NCBI GenBank assembly: GCA_022606135.1
Contig: JABYQN010000002.1
Span: forward strand, 1,054,001 to 1,118,000
From: Fomes fomentarius
Lineage: Eukaryota > Basidiomycota > Agaricomycetes > Polyporales > Polyporaceae
DNA length: 64,000 nt
Direction: 5' to 3'
Shown: positions 34,430 through 45,944 of the stretch, one piece after another
Numbering within the stretch: the stretch's first letter is position 1
Layout: each line of letters begins with the position of its first letter
The notes under the pieces: model-generated
Told to the model about the DNA's origin: nothing
The model's input: only the letters and a program-made list of their open reading frames with translations
Database searches by the model: none
Made by a program: the position numbers and the translations under genes

Positions 34430-36967
34430 CCGTAGACATGACCATCTAGATACTTACATTACTATAGCGGAGCTTATTGTCTCCCTGTGTCTACGTTACT
34501 GTTGATTCATTGCACAATGCATTATGCTAACTACCCGGCCTAGCTCGATTTCACTCTATCATAGTCCCGATATACTCATACAACTGTACTCATACTTAGA
34601 TCGTTCCATCATCTCAATACACACACAGCACTGTCATCGCCTCACCTCTTGTGCTCTTGAACAGTCACACCTGATAGAGCCCTTGCGACGTCGAGGTGCC
34701 GAACTCACATCATTCTTACAACACAGTCTCTCATTCACGACTGTTACAACACAACACAAGTTCTATTCCGAGTATTATTCCATCCGCCGTCAGTCTCCAC
34801 CGGCCACACACTTGGCTGTCCCTTGTATCCTTGCATGAAGATACTTCATGGTAGCGGCGCGCCGGGAAGTTGTCGGCATGCTGGATGTCCTGGGTCAATT
34901 GATTTTGAATAGTTGCCTCTTAAGGGAGGCGTTCCACAACGGAACAGCATACTACGCCCAGTTTCGCTGCTAGCGGTACTTGAGCGTAGTATCCACAGAT
35001 CGAGCGACCGACGGTACCGCATCTTGCGGTCGACGTACGGAGGCCCTCTTAGATAGTCGTGTCAGCGCGAGATAAGATGGGTCCAGCCTTGAAGCGCAAT
35101 ACTCACACTGTCCTTGCGGATCGTGAACAACTTAGGTCCTGAGCTGCGACTCGCGGCCCCTGGACCTAGCATTGCACGATCTGTTGCGTGAGGTGCGTAC
35201 GGAGAGCGTAGTAGACGATCGTTGAGCGCGAGGGATATAGGAAGGGCCGAGTTGGAGACGTACCCGGTTTACTGGGTTAACCTCGACTGCCGAGTCCATT
35301 GGGGAGTAAAGACGAGGACGCGATAGTTATATAAACCTCGTAGTCCCGAGTATGCTGCAGCAGTGCCTAAGTCTTCCCTGTGACTGCGGTAGTGGTGTTC
35401 TCACTGTGATAAGAGAACGCGCGAGGGAGACGACATGATAATGCCTATCTTGGCTCATCACCGTGTGACGGCTGGGGCGTGGAGTGTAGGTTCGCAGCTT
35501 GAAGCATCTTCTTGAATCTCGAATGTTCCCTATGCCGGCGTGAGCGTCCGTTCTGACACTTGCATGAGAAGCGTCCGATAGCCTCTACAACGATTGAACG
35601 GCACACAATACTTGTTGTATGCGCTCGTTAACATAAAACTTTGCTTATGGGGGCAAGGAAAGTGGCAGCATACCGGATACAGTGAGACCTTGATGTACCT
35701 TAGTAGACGGCTGAAGCACCGTCGAAGGTTATACAGTTGAGATGACTGCGCGTTCGCTGCTGCGGTATATGGTCAGCTGGTGTATACCATTCATGAAGAC
35801 GAGTGAGGTGGAATTCCGGACGTTGCTTCGCGAGCATCCTAGTTCACGCAGAATCTGATATCACCCACCCGGCGACCGGTGCCCTTACCGCAGCCGCCTA
35901 TACTCTGGTCGTAGATGACCAAGAGTGCTATCGTCCTTCCCAGCTTGAAGCTCGCGCAACTAGGAATCTAGACGCGGACCTTGGCCGGAAGCAGCTGGTA
36001 GAGGTTCGTGAGCGTCGGCGCGTCCTCGGACTCAGCTCCACAGAGTTCGCTGGGAAGGCGTTTGTTGAGAGCTAAGCCCTGAGCCCTGAGCCCTGATACG
36101 AGGAGGGTGCCTTCAATGGGACGCCCGGTCAAATTGCGAGTGGGAGTTGGTACATCAGGAGAGTAAGTGCAAGCGTCAGACACAGCGACAGTGTGTCGGG
36201 TTGCAACTCTCCCGCAGTATACAGAGCGCTACTAACCAATAAGGTGCTTGATACACACCTGCATAGAAAGTTGAGAAGCCATGTCCTGCATGTACGCTTC
36301 GTGTGACTACCGTTGAAGCTGGTGATGCTTCATGGGCAGGTTAACATACTTGGGAAGTTGTCGAACTTGAAGTCAATACTAGTCACGTCTCGGCTAAGTC
36401 CGGATCCGACTCCGCGCTTACACGGTGACGTACCATGGTTTCTCCTTTCCCCTGCCCCCCTCCTGCTACTCATGTCTTGAACTATAGCTATAATGTCGTA
36501 AGTGAGTCTGAATATGTCTCATAGTGTTCTGGAAACCTAGCCCAAGGACAGTCAGGCTGCTTCCAAGAATTTAGTATCCAACATCCCTGAGCGACCCGTC
36601 TGCCAACTCGGAGAGGGGAGGCTCTGGATTGTTGAGATGCTCCGCTCATGCTACACGGAAGCTAGGCTGGACTTGGGGATGCTGAACACTGGGGACGATC
36701 ACCGAGCTCTATCGAGTCTTGTCTCAGGGTTTTGTGAATACCGTCATGGCAGGGTCTTGCCACCTAGGCAATACTTGAGACCCCAGATAACTCTTGTACG
36801 GTACTCACAATACAGTGTGTTTCACTATCTCACTGCTACATGATCTTCATAAGCATGATGAGCACCCTCTATGGCCTTCGCACCCCAGTCTCAGCTTTGT
36901 CACGGGAGCACAATGGTTCTTCCAGTGTAGTATGACTGATACAGAATCAGTCTCCTAATAGTGTATC
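34430..36967. other. long intergenic region, no gene seen
   Basis: About 2.5 kb between HMG gene 1 and the DNA polymerase gene, both on the plus strand. Only short frames. A 7-bp tandem repeat GCCCTGA x3 lies at 36076-36096. No transposon ends or RNA genes recognised. Confidence 0.5.
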
Positions 36968-39270
36968 ATGCCGTTTAAACGTCTCGCCCCCTCCCCCGTG
37001 CAATCCGAATGCCAGTTCGGGCCTTCTTCGTCAAGACCCTCCAAACAGTTCAAAGCCTCGACCCCCGAAGCTCTTTCCGGCGTGAAGATTTACCTCGTCC
37101 AAGCGAAGCTCGATGTCGCTACAGTCGCGAAGTTGTACGGTCTCGCTGAGGGCCACTCTCAAGGTGTCTGCAAGAATGCCGAGGATGCAGATGTCATCGT
37201 TACTACGGTCGCGATGCGTCGACGCCTGGAGAGGCATGTCCCTTGGGAGATCGCGGTCAGTCAGTCCACGCCCCTCCGTTCATGCTCCGCGTCTTACACT
37301 TTCTCCCAGCAAAGTAAGGCGGTTGTTACTCCTGAATGGCTCCAGGACTCGATTGCACACGGTGGTCCTCTTCCGTGTGAGGACTATGTAGCAGTACAGG
37401 ATCTACACACAACCACCGCTCAGCACTGCCCAGACTGCAACTACAAGCCTTGCGCCTGCTCGGATGCCTCCGTCACGCCTTTCGCCACTCCTCGGATCTC
37501 TCCTGCTCAGCTGCCTTTGCCAGGCGGCCCATCGTCTCCCCGAAAACCTTCGTCTACCCAACGGGACACGAAGGCCTGGGATACGAAACCGTCGGTATCT
37601 ACCCCGAGAACCTACTTCCTGCGAACCCGCCAATCCTGACAAGCCTCGAGAAACTCGACTACACATCCCGTTATGCTTGCCAACGTCCCTCGCCCCTCGT
37701 CTGTCCAAATCAAGCCCTCGTTCGTGAGCTCGACATCATCCGGCAGAGTCGTATGCTTGAATGCGAGGAGCGGAGTGCGTTAAGCTACCAGCGTGCCTTA
37801 ACGGTTATTAAAGGTGCGTTTACTTGCGGTGCTCTTGAGATAGGTATTCAGTCGTTTGGGCCCGCAGCGTACCCGCACGAGATCCGATCCCTCAAGCAAG
37901 TCGCGAAGCTGCCATATATTGGTGTCAAGATTACAGGATTGGTGCGTGGTATGTGAGGGAAAATGACGACTTCGTCCATGAACAGTTTGTCGCGCGCAGG
38001 TCGAGGAATTCATCGACACCGGCAAAATCACAGAAGCTCGTACGTACAATATGTACCTGATCGCCGCTCTCAGACAGCACTTACGCTGGGAATATCAGGA
38101 ACCATCAAGTCCTCCGAACGCTTCCAGACCCTCTCCCTCTTTACCTCCATCTATGGTATCGGGCCCTCGACCGCTCATCGCCTGTACAACCTTAGCCTCC
38201 GCACGCTCGATGACCTTGAGATCTACTACGGCGTCGAGCGCGAGGACCTCTCGGGCCAGTCTCAGATTGTCGAGGTCGAGGAGAAGCCATACAAGTCGAG
38301 CTCGGCGCGCGGGCAGCGCATGGGCGACGAAGGCCTCGGTGACAGCTGGATCCGCGTCGCGCTTGGGCTGCGCGAGGACTTCACGAAGAAGATCCCTCGG
38401 GCGGAGGTGGAGGAGATGGGCAGGGTCGTGATGAAGGAGTTGGATGAACTCGAGCCGGGGTGCGTGTCGACAATCGCTGGAGGGTAAGTCGCAGATCCGC
38501 TATCCCGAGGCCGCGGGTATGAATGACGATGTTGCTTGTGTGTGCGCGCGCGTATAAAGGTACCGACGAGGCAAGCTGGAGAGCAACGACGTCGATATCG
38601 TCTTCACGCATCCCGACGCGGCGAAGGTCAAGGGACTCTGCAAGCGGGTCGTCGGGAGACTGCATGAGCGCGGGATGGTCACCCATGTGATGCGTACGTC
38701 CAATCTCTTGAATTCCGTCCTTTATCGTCATCCAGCCCACGTGTACCGCAGACATCTCTGGCTTCCACGGACACGACCCGCTGCGCACGCACCATTGGGA
38801 CTCGCTCGAGAAGGCCCTGACCGTGTTTATCCTCCCGCCTTCTTCACCGTCCTACAACGGCACGCGGCGACGACTAGACCTCATCTTCGCGCCGCCGGAC
38901 GTTTACTGGACCGCCGTTATTGGATGGTGGGTTGATCACGCATTGCCTTGCTAGGTGAGCGTGAGGCTGTATGCTGACTTGTGAGACCACGGCCCCCAGG
39001 ACGGGCTCGATCATGTTCCAGCGCGACATCAGACAGTGGGCGAAGGAGAAGCTCGGGATGAAGTTCGACAGCTCGGGGATGTGAGTGTGTGTTTGGTTTA
39101 CTGCTGCTTCTCGCGGTAGTCCCGACATGCTGATCACGGAGATTGCTGGTATGTCTGGTAGAACGCGGAGATACGACTCGAAGGAATTCTTTCCGAAGAC
39201 GGAGAAGGAGGCGTTTGACCTGTTCGGTCTGGAGTGGGTCGAGCCGATCTGGCGAAATGCCGACTTGTGA
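36968..39270 (+). CDS. family X DNA polymerase (Pol4/lambda-like) with BRCT domain
   Basis: Repair polymerase for gap filling and end joining in the nucleus. The N-terminus (MPFKRLAPSPVQSE) leads to a BRCT-like domain: GVKIYLVQAKLDVATVAKLYGLAEG, AVVTPEWLQDSIAHG. A Ser/Pro-rich linker follows. The polymerase part has the 8-kDa region (LDYTSRYACQRPSPLVCPNQAL, VAKLPYIGVKI, VEEFIDTGKITEA), LFTSIYGIGPSTAHRLY, the nucleotidyl-transferase motif GGYRRGKLESNDVDIVFTHPD with two catalytic Asp, and RRLDLIFAPPDVYW with the third. It ends GLEWVEPIWRNADL. In the linker the frame shifts at a four-C run (37602-37605): KPSVSTP needs one more C to continue ENLLPANPPIL. A non-canonical intron is an alternative. 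A 39-base in-frame stretch near 37815-37853 looks intron-like but is too short and out of phase. About seven introns. Confidence 0.85.
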
Positions 39271-40115
39271 CCTCACATGCCGTATTTTTGAGATTTGGCT
39301 TCTATTTCTTTCGGACACTGGATGTATTATTTCCCAAAGCTTACGGTTGTATTGATCCGTTTTGTGTAGCTGTCTAGTCTATGATCTTACGTGGTACGTG
39401 GTAGTTCTCATTTGACGGCTGTTCACTGACGGCTACCCAGATAATTTAATTTCTCAACTCCCCAACACTCGGAAGTCAAAGCCTTCTCGGCTTGTTTGGT
39501 CTTCCGGTGGGCAGGGTAACCGCGCTTTGTCTTGACAGGTGAATCTCAGATAGGAGCGAAAGTGTGGGCTCACCTACAAACCCGTATGACCTTCGGTGCC
39601 ACTGGGACAGTGGATCCGGAGACAAAGCGAGGAGCCGACGGCGGCACCCCCCTAGAAGTTTATTCGTCAATCTGGCCGCGTAATTTTTGATAACTAGGCT
39701 ACCTCCCACGCTAGCTCTTTTGACTAGTGCACCGAGCGTCGATCCCGAGTGCAGTGTGACGGAGTTACCTCTGCGTCATAATGGATCCCCGACGGCGGTG
39801 AGATGCGTTCGCACCCGATATCCGGGAGCGATGAGATGCATGAGCCCGACGGCGCGGTCACACTGTGCCTAGATCCACTCTGTCAAGCCCTACATTCCGA
39901 CGTGAACGGGGTTGTGAAGAAGGACGAGGCTAAGCATTGTTCCGTGCTTAGCGCTGTCAAGCAGCGCAAAGGCGCCACAGACCAAAGCCTGTGGACAGAG
40001 TCCCAGCTCCCCGATCGCGAGGATGCTGTGCCGTGCATGCTGCTGGTACGTAACGCGCCGCTCCTGGAGAGAAGCTAAAGTAACTAATCTGCGGTAACCT
40101 AGTGCGTCCATCAAG
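39271..40115. other. intergenic region, no gene seen
   Basis: About 850 bp after the polymerase gene. A minus-strand open frame of 129 codons (39890-40279) has no family resemblance and was not called. Confidence 0.5.
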
Positions 40116-40290
40116 CTTTGTGCACAAAACGATCTTTGCTTGTTCCCCGCTGTCAATGCGAACACGGTGTCTCTGGTGCGGGTTGTACGTAACAACGCTC
40201 TGTGGCTAAAGCTGGCTTTTGCGCAAGGTTTTCCGGTGAACTCAGTACAGAGTCGCGGCCACAATTCCCACCTTCGCACAGGTATTTAAG
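40116..40290 (+). promoter_or_regulatory. promoter of HMG gene 2 with inverted ACAAA repeat
   Basis: CTTTGT-GC-ACAAAA at 40116-40129 is an imperfect inverted repeat of the HMG-type core. GTCAATGCG lies at 40152-40160 inside GCTGTCAATGCGA, which is shared over 13 bases with the region upstream of HMG gene 1. TGTGGCT lies at 40201 and a TATTTAAG box at 40283. The same order of elements precedes HMG gene 3. Confidence 0.45.
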
Positions 40291-40579
40291 CTCTCAGTAA
40301 CTCTTCCTCACAAAGGCGTCCTCCAAAATTCCCTCTGTTACTTGGCTTGCGTGTGGCTTTGCGCGTTTGAGGTTGCTGAGGTATCTGGGACATCTAGCTC
40401 ACGGTACGTCCACGTTCTTCCACTCCCGCACTGTGCGACTGCCGTACCAGAGACTGATCGTTCGACGGTAGAGCACAGCGCATCATACACTACTATCCAC
40501 CTTCAGCTTAGGAACCTCTATCCGCCGTTCTCTCTCCTGTTGCTACCGCACACCGTTCCTCAATTCTTCACCGTTCACC

Positions 40580-41686
40580 ATGTCCGACGAGCATCATCAA
40601 GGGCTCATCCCTCAATCCCCTCCAGACGACGATCAAGTTAAAATCCACAAGTGCTCCGACGAGCAACCACTCGCAACCTACGACGCAAGCCCCGCTGCCT
40701 CAACGTTGTCTGTTCCTGTTGCTATTCCGGAGCGGCCTATCTGTCAACCTGACAGGCCACCGAACTCGTTTCTCTTGTTCCGCTCCTCCAGGGCGCGGGG
40801 ACAAGGGGAGCAAGTGAACCTCTCCCGGCTCCTCGCGGGGGAGTGGAATGCCATGTCGAAAGAAGAACAAGAACCTTGGAGTGCAAAGGCGAAGGTGCTT
40901 CGCAAGGCGCACGTCAAGTCGGAGGAGTACAAGATGTGGAAGGCAGCGCAGGCGCAAGGCATCAAATGCCCTCGTAAAACGGACCTGAAGGCGGCGAAGA
41001 AGCGCAAGGCGAAGTCCGCCCACCCATACCGTCGCCGCAAGAAGCCATCCGCTTCACCAGAGATCGCACTACCTGAGCCTCTCACCGCGGACGAGATGGT
41101 GCCTATACCGGGTGGACACGCTGACGTCGCGGAAGGTCTTTGGTATGCCCCAGGGCCCTCTTCATCTGTAGACCCGATAAACGTTGCTGGCTTTGGGAAC
41201 GGTCTCGAGGCTCCCTGGCCTGCATGGATGCACGGTGACCAATCGGGAGCGTTCGCCGCTCAGGACGGGTTTGCCATGGGGGTTGACCCGGACTACGCTC
41301 AGTACATCCCCGACGTCGCAACATACGATGCGGGGTTCGCTGGGCCTTCGTTCGCCGGGCCTTCGTTCGCCGGGCCTTCGTTCGCCGGGCCTTCGTTCGC
41401 CGGTCCGTCCGCCTATTACGCCGGATTCCAAGTTGAGCCTGAGTTCGCTGCTGGGCCCCTCCCCGCTGTCGAGGGCAACACGGACGTCGCGTACGCTCCA
41501 GGTGCAGAGGGGTATGACGGCGACTTTGCGCTTCCGATCTTCGAATCCCAGTCTGTTGTCACGGACGTCGCGTACACGCTACACGGGGAGACGTATGGCG
41601 GAGACTTCGCGCCCGGGTTCTCGATCTTCGACTGCCAGCCACCGCAGGACGGGTTCCACCCAGCCGAGGGCTTCCCATGGAACTAG
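40580..41686 (+). CDS. HMG-box protein 2
   Basis: Single-exon protein of 368 residues. An HMG box at about residues 57-120 reads DRPPNSFLLFRSSRARGQG, VNLSRLLAGEWNAMSKEEQ, EPWSAKAKVLRKAHVKSEEYK. This is close to the MATA-HMG class, with the PPN-x-F-LFR start and the W-x2-M-S-x-EE turn. A basic segment follows (RKTDLKAAKKRKAKSAHPYRRRKK), a probable nuclear signal. The C-terminal 200 residues are rich in Ala, Gly, Pro, Tyr and acidic residues, and contain a five-residue AGPSF repeat (four to five copies). The end DGFHPAEGFPWN recalls the aromatic/acidic ends of its two relatives. Probably a sequence-specific regulator. Mating-type function is possible for this class but no mating-locus neighbours are visible. 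Confidence 0.82.
   Translation: MSDEHHQGLIPQSPPDDDQVKIHKCSDEQPLATYDASPAASTLSVPVAIPERPICQPDRPPNSFLLFRSSRARGQGEQVNLSRLLAGEWNAMSKEEQEPWSAKAKVLRKAHVKSEEYKMWKAAQAQGIKCPRKTDLKAAKKRKAKSAHPYRRRKKPSASPEIALPEPLTADEMVPIPGGHADVAEGLWYAPGPSSSVDPINVAGFGNGLEAPWPAWMHGDQSGAFAAQDGFAMGVDPDYAQYIPDVATYDAGFAGPSFAGPSFAGPSFAGPSFAGPSAYYAGFQVEPEFAAGPLPAVEGNTDVAYAPGAEGYDGDFALPIFESQSVVTDVAYTLHGETYGGDFAPGFSIFDCQPPQDGFHPAEGFPWN
41342..41401 (+). repeat. 15-bp in-frame minisatellite
   Basis: Four perfect copies of a 15-base unit (GGGCCTTCGTTCGCC) at 41342-41401 with a degenerate partial copy after them, coding for the AGPSF repeat of HMG gene 2. Likely length-variable. Confidence 0.92.
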
Positions 41687-43162
41687 GCCGTCTGTGTAGC
41701 TACCTTACTCGCGGCTATGGGGCACACTACCTTCGCGCACAGCAACACTCTACGTTACTCCGGTCTCACATAGGTTATACCGTCTGATGATTGCTCCCTT
41801 ATCGTCTTCGTCATTTGCGCGGGTCGCTCCAGTTATTTCTCCCGGTTCCTCTTACGATAATCCGAGTCGTATCTCTGGCTCACTATTTTGCTACATTGGT
41901 ACGTTTCCGTGCATCTGGCACTTCTCGCCCAGTCGACTTCGTTGTAATGCATTCCAGGATCATCATCTTATGCTATAGATCTCTTGTACATCATCATACT
42001 CTGAATCCATTCCAGTCTGTGACGTCTGAACTTGTTCGTCGGGTGTGCAGTACAAGTTCGCCCGCCGGGGCCGGGGCCGGCGATCACCCTTACTCTCGTA
42101 ACCGGTTCAACCGGAGTTCTCCCCTAATCACGACGGTCTTTACAAGATACGCACAGCTCACGGTCCTGCCAGACTTACTTGTGACGGTCTCAGGCCGCTC
42201 GATTTGCCGCTACTTACTCAGTAAGTACCGCATCGGGATACGTAACAAGCACAGCCACAACTCGGGTCATCCCGGTAGCTCCGAGTCACGACTCCTTCCA
42301 AGACTACGACAACCATCTCACCCACTCATTCATCTGTAGCGTCTATGAAGTGCTATATCAACCGGCTGCGCAATCTGCAAACCTCTGGCAGCTTGAAGGT
42401 CTCTCCGAACCTATCACTTGGCAGTGCCACGCTGCTGGAATGACTCGGACTCAGTGAGTGGTACCCATCGCCCCAGAGGAGTGAAACTCTTGGGCGGTCA
42501 ATTATCACGATTGCACGGCGAAGGCTGAAGAGTGGTGCAAGCAACTTTGTCACACTACAGGATGTCGAAGATGCGATGAAATGAGGGCACGGCACGGCGG
42601 CTCGTAGCCAGTCACTATCACGCGCTACTAGTAGTCACCGTATGTCTCAGTCTATGCGTCTAGTGTAGATCCTATTATCCACCTTTTTTCACACTGTTTA
42701 TTATCTCTCAGTTACCGCCCATGACAGCTGATCAGTACCTCGCTTTAGTGCCATTATTGCATCGTAGTGGCTACGGTGACAATTGGCTGAATCGCCGGCT
42801 CGCCTGATCGGGATCTACGGCGCGCTCTTTCACAATGGCCAAGGTAGAGAATGGAGAAGTAACGAGGCGTAATTCTATTGACTGTGAGCAACGTCACTAT
42901 AAAAAAAATAGCTGATTATGACAATTCACCAACTGTCAATGCCGAGTCGCAGACATCCACTTGATGGCCCTCCGGACAACCACAGCAGTGACCTCCGAGT
43001 TTTTCGGACGCGCTTTGGTACTCAGGGAAACTTAATCTGACGTCCATGACAAGTCCGGCGCCAGGCGACACAATGGTGCCACCGGACACTGGCTCAAAGC
43101 GTAGGAATTACGGTTGCGGGGTCCGCGTCCACCACGCATCCAAGATCTGGCATCTGACGCTT
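41687..43162. other. intergenic region, no gene seen
   Basis: About 1.5 kb. Contains another TGTCAATGCCGAG (around 42934-42946), related to the element found upstream of the HMG genes, and an A8 run near 42900. No supportable coding region; the 182-codon frame at 41791-42339 is low-complexity. Confidence 0.5.
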
Positions 43163-43325
43163 GACAAAACGCTTTGTCGAATCTAGACGGGGAACTAAGG
43201 TCAAGTCAATGCGCGATCGCGGTCGCGTTTTTGCGCGTTTTGTGGCTCATGGATAGCCTTCCAAGCTTTGGCTTGAAACGCGTATTCTGCGGTGCGGCAG
43301 CGTGTGCACTCGCAAGCCTATTTAA
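43163..43325 (+). promoter_or_regulatory. promoter of HMG gene 3 with inverted ACAAA repeat
   Basis: GACAAA-ACGC-TTTGTC at 43163-43178 is a perfect 6-bp inverted repeat containing the HMG-type core. GTCAATGCG lies at 43205-43213, TGTGGCT at 43241 and a TATTTAA box at 43319. The order and approximate spacing equal those upstream of HMG gene 2. Confidence 0.45.
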
Positions 43326-43594
43326 CCCCCTCGTGTGCACCAACTTGAGCTTCAGTCCGTTCTTTCTTCTCCTACTCTTCTTCTCACTGTTAAGGGTCCG
43401 TGGCCCAGTCGAGTGTGGTGGCATCTCACACCGGGAAGGATAGGTGCGTGTATCCGTCACTCGCGTTTCTGCTGAAGACTCTGTGTACTGACCCAACTGT
43501 CCTCGCCGCCACACAGGATACCGTTCCACTCGCACAAGCTTCCAATTGCCTCCGTTACACCGCCAGCACCTCTACCTCTCTTCTGTTTGCCATC

Positions 43595-45139
43595 ATGACC
43601 TCTGCGCTGAACAAATGGATCCAATACCGATGTGCGTTCGCGAAACGTGTCGACGGGAATCTACAGCCGTTTCTGTCTGCGAACTTACGCGCCGGGTGGA
43701 ACGACATGAGTGAGAAGCTGCGCCAGCGTTGGGCATCCGCTCACGAGTTGGATCCGGATGGGTTCCACGAGCTCGTACAGCACACGTTAGCTGCGATGCA
43801 TCCGCGCCCGCGCGCCATCTTGGCCGCCATCCGCATCAGCTTCCAACCGGCCGATGACGACATCGTGCCACCCGCGTATATGATTGCCGAGGCCGCTCGC
43901 GAGATCCAGGCGGAGCAAGATAAGATACAAGAGAAGAGGGAGAAAAGGAAGCAAGAGAATGATGACCGAAAGGCCCTGAGTAGGCAGAAAGCGGCGAGCA
44001 CGCGACGCGGGAAGCGAGCGGGGAAAGGCAAGGGAAAGGGGAAGCAGCAGTTCGAGGTCGAAACGGAGGCAGCAGGAGTCGACGGTGAGCCTTCAGCAAA
44101 AAGGCAGAGACGCGGCGACCTGGCCCGATCGAATGCTCTCCCGGGGCCGTCACAACCACCGCGCTATGAGTTCTCGTTTGCGCAGCCAGGTCCGGGAGTA
44201 CCTGCCTCGTTCAGCTCATACGCACGCCAGGCATCAACATCGGGCGTACCGCAATTCCCGTTCGCCGCCGCAGGACTGAACGGTCAGATGGAACCCCCGT
44301 TCTCTACCGCGATGTCGTCTTCTTGGGGCCGCAACGAGGCCCTTCCTCCCATGGTTCCGTCCCCATGGGCACTCGACGCACAGCTGCCGGCAAGCGGTGC
44401 TCCTCCCCCTCTTCCACAACTCTCTCAACAAGAAATCGATGCCATGAATGCCATCCCTGTCTTCTCGCCCGACTTCGACATCCCTGGTTTCGATCCACTG
44501 GGATGGCCCATCCCGTTCGACAGTGTTCCTGCCGTCGGACAGTCATTGCAAGATACGAGTCAGTGGGCTGCGCCCCCTGCATCCGTGTCCCATGTCCCGG
44601 GCGAGGCCACTCAGTGGGGGAACGTTGATCTCGCGCATTCTGAGATCTTCTCGAGGTCCCCTGCTGCAGCTCCTGGTCTTCCGTATGCCGCCGAGCCCGA
44701 TATCCTACAATCTTTCGACTGGCAGTCGTACAACATGTTTCCCCTTCCGGTCGAGGACTCCGCAGTCGCTCCGAACGCTCCACATGACCCCGCGCAGATC
44801 GGTTTTCAGCTCAACGAGCCCGCACCTGGCAGACAGTTCGCCGACACTCCGGACAGTTCGAATTCAGTAACTCCAGACCGGTCGCCTTCAGCGATTTACA
44901 CGGGCCTCCAGGACCCGCTTGTCATGCCTCCCGCAGAGCAAGCGGCAGATCCACATTCCCTTGGGCCTATGCCGCAGCAGCTCGCGACGATGTACCTCGG
45001 CGGAGAGGAGGATGGTGCTCGGTTCGACATTGAAAATAACCAGTACCTCCCTTGGGAGTTCCCGCAAGACCCTGCCTTTGACATGAGCCAGGGAGACGAA
45101 GGCTGGGAGGCAATCTGCGGATGGCTCCCGGGCTACTAG
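43595..45139 (+). CDS. divergent HMG-box-like protein 3
   Basis: Single-exon protein of 514 residues. The reading frame is open further upstream to 43400, but the first ATG is at 43595 after a CT-rich leader, and the domain starts there. Residues 1-70 (ALNKWIQYRCAFAKRVDG, LSANLRAGWNDMSEKLRQR, WASAHELDPDGFHEL) show the helix pattern and central W-x-D-M-S of an HMG box but lack the usual P-x-N-x-F start. The assignment is therefore weaker than for its two neighbours. A charged coiled segment (EQDKIQEKREKRKQEND) and a basic KRAGKGKGKGK stretch follow, then about 300 disordered residues rich in Pro, Ser, Gln and Phe, ending with acidic/aromatic EGWEAICGWLPGY. The architecture and upstream elements match HMG genes 1 and 2, which supports common origin. 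Confidence 0.68.
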   Translation: MTSALNKWIQYRCAFAKRVDGNLQPFLSANLRAGWNDMSEKLRQRWASAHELDPDGFHELVQHTLAAMHPRPRAILAAIRISFQPADDDIVPPAYMIAEAAREIQAEQDKIQEKREKRKQENDDRKALSRQKAASTRRGKRAGKGKGKGKQQFEVETEAAGVDGEPSAKRQRRGDLARSNALPGPSQPPRYEFSFAQPGPGVPASFSSYARQASTSGVPQFPFAAAGLNGQMEPPFSTAMSSSWGRNEALPPMVPSPWALDAQLPASGAPPPLPQLSQQEIDAMNAIPVFSPDFDIPGFDPLGWPIPFDSVPAVGQSLQDTSQWAAPPASVSHVPGEATQWGNVDLAHSEIFSRSPAAAPGLPYAAEPDILQSFDWQSYNMFPLPVEDSAVAPNAPHDPAQIGFQLNEPAPGRQFADTPDSSNSVTPDRSPSAIYTGLQDPLVMPPAEQAADPHSLGPMPQQLATMYLGGEEDGARFDIENNQYLPWEFPQDPAFDMSQGDEGWEAICGWLPGY

Positions 45140-45944
45140 ACTAGGGGAACACGCTACTAGAGGAGGGCTACTAGAGGAGGGGAAGACGACGGTTCAAGCA
45201 GTAGCTTTAGTCTCTCGTATAGCCCGCACACCACGTTATCGCCCGTTGTTCAACGTTATTTGTTATATCTTTGTGTACTTATGGGTCGAATGTCACTCGC
45301 TATCTTTCTATCGGTGGTGCTGCTGCTCGTCTGCACCTTCAGAGTCGTACTGTCTTGAGTCTCGACACCTGCCATCTGTGGTAAGCGCTCAGGTGCGAGC
45401 ACAGCCTTCGAAGTTCGGAGTTGGCGACAGTTGGATCTTCCCACTACTACTTACTACTAGATCTTCGCGACCACTCGACCACTCGACCACTCCGTGCTCA
45501 ATTTAAAGCACTCGGACATGTGACTGATCTCACTAAGTCTGCATTTATCTTATCAACCCCTCAGGCCACGCAGTCCACCGTTATCATACGCAGTTTCCCC
45601 TGACGCTCTATCGGACAAGAACGGCCGAAGGCAAGTGTTCTGCACGCGCCGATCGTCTCCAAAATGTCGTTGACCCATTCATAGAATGCCCTAGTGTGGT
45701 CCTCGGCAGCCGTGCCGAAGACGTATAGAACAAACATGCATCATGTGGCTGGCCTTCTACCCGGGCCATGAACCCCGCTTCGTTCTGGATGACATTAATT
45801 CTAGTGCGGTAAACCAGCAGCCTATCGCCTGTCGAGCTGCGAGCGCTGGCGTACAGAAGCCCCACCTCGAGGGAGCGCTATAAATTTGACCTGGGACGAG
45901 ACTGCAACTCGGATTTCGGTTTCGCATCTCATCCTCTCGAACTC
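45140..45944. other. intergenic region
   Basis: About 800 bp. A 14-bp direct repeat GCTACTAGAGGAGG x2 lies at 45153-45180, just after the stop of HMG gene 3. The right part is the promoter of the transporter gene. No gene recognised. Confidence 0.55.

Noticed and set aside
36076..36096. telomere-like repeat
   Set aside because: GCCCTGA x3 is not the fungal TTAGGG unit and is only three copies long.
37592..37640. 49-bp intron (GTATCT to ACAAG) as an alternative to the Pol X frameshift
   Set aside because: The phase does not match the downstream frame and the branch-point-like CTGAC would be only a few bases from the acceptor; an added C in the C run is simpler.
39890..40279. 129-codon minus-strand frame
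   Set aside because: No family resemblance; overlaps the conserved promoter elements of HMG gene 2.
32738..45139. a mating-type (MAT) locus
   Set aside because: HMG boxes alone are not enough; no homeodomain pair, pheromone receptor or usual flanking gene (such as mitochondrial intermediate peptidase) was found.
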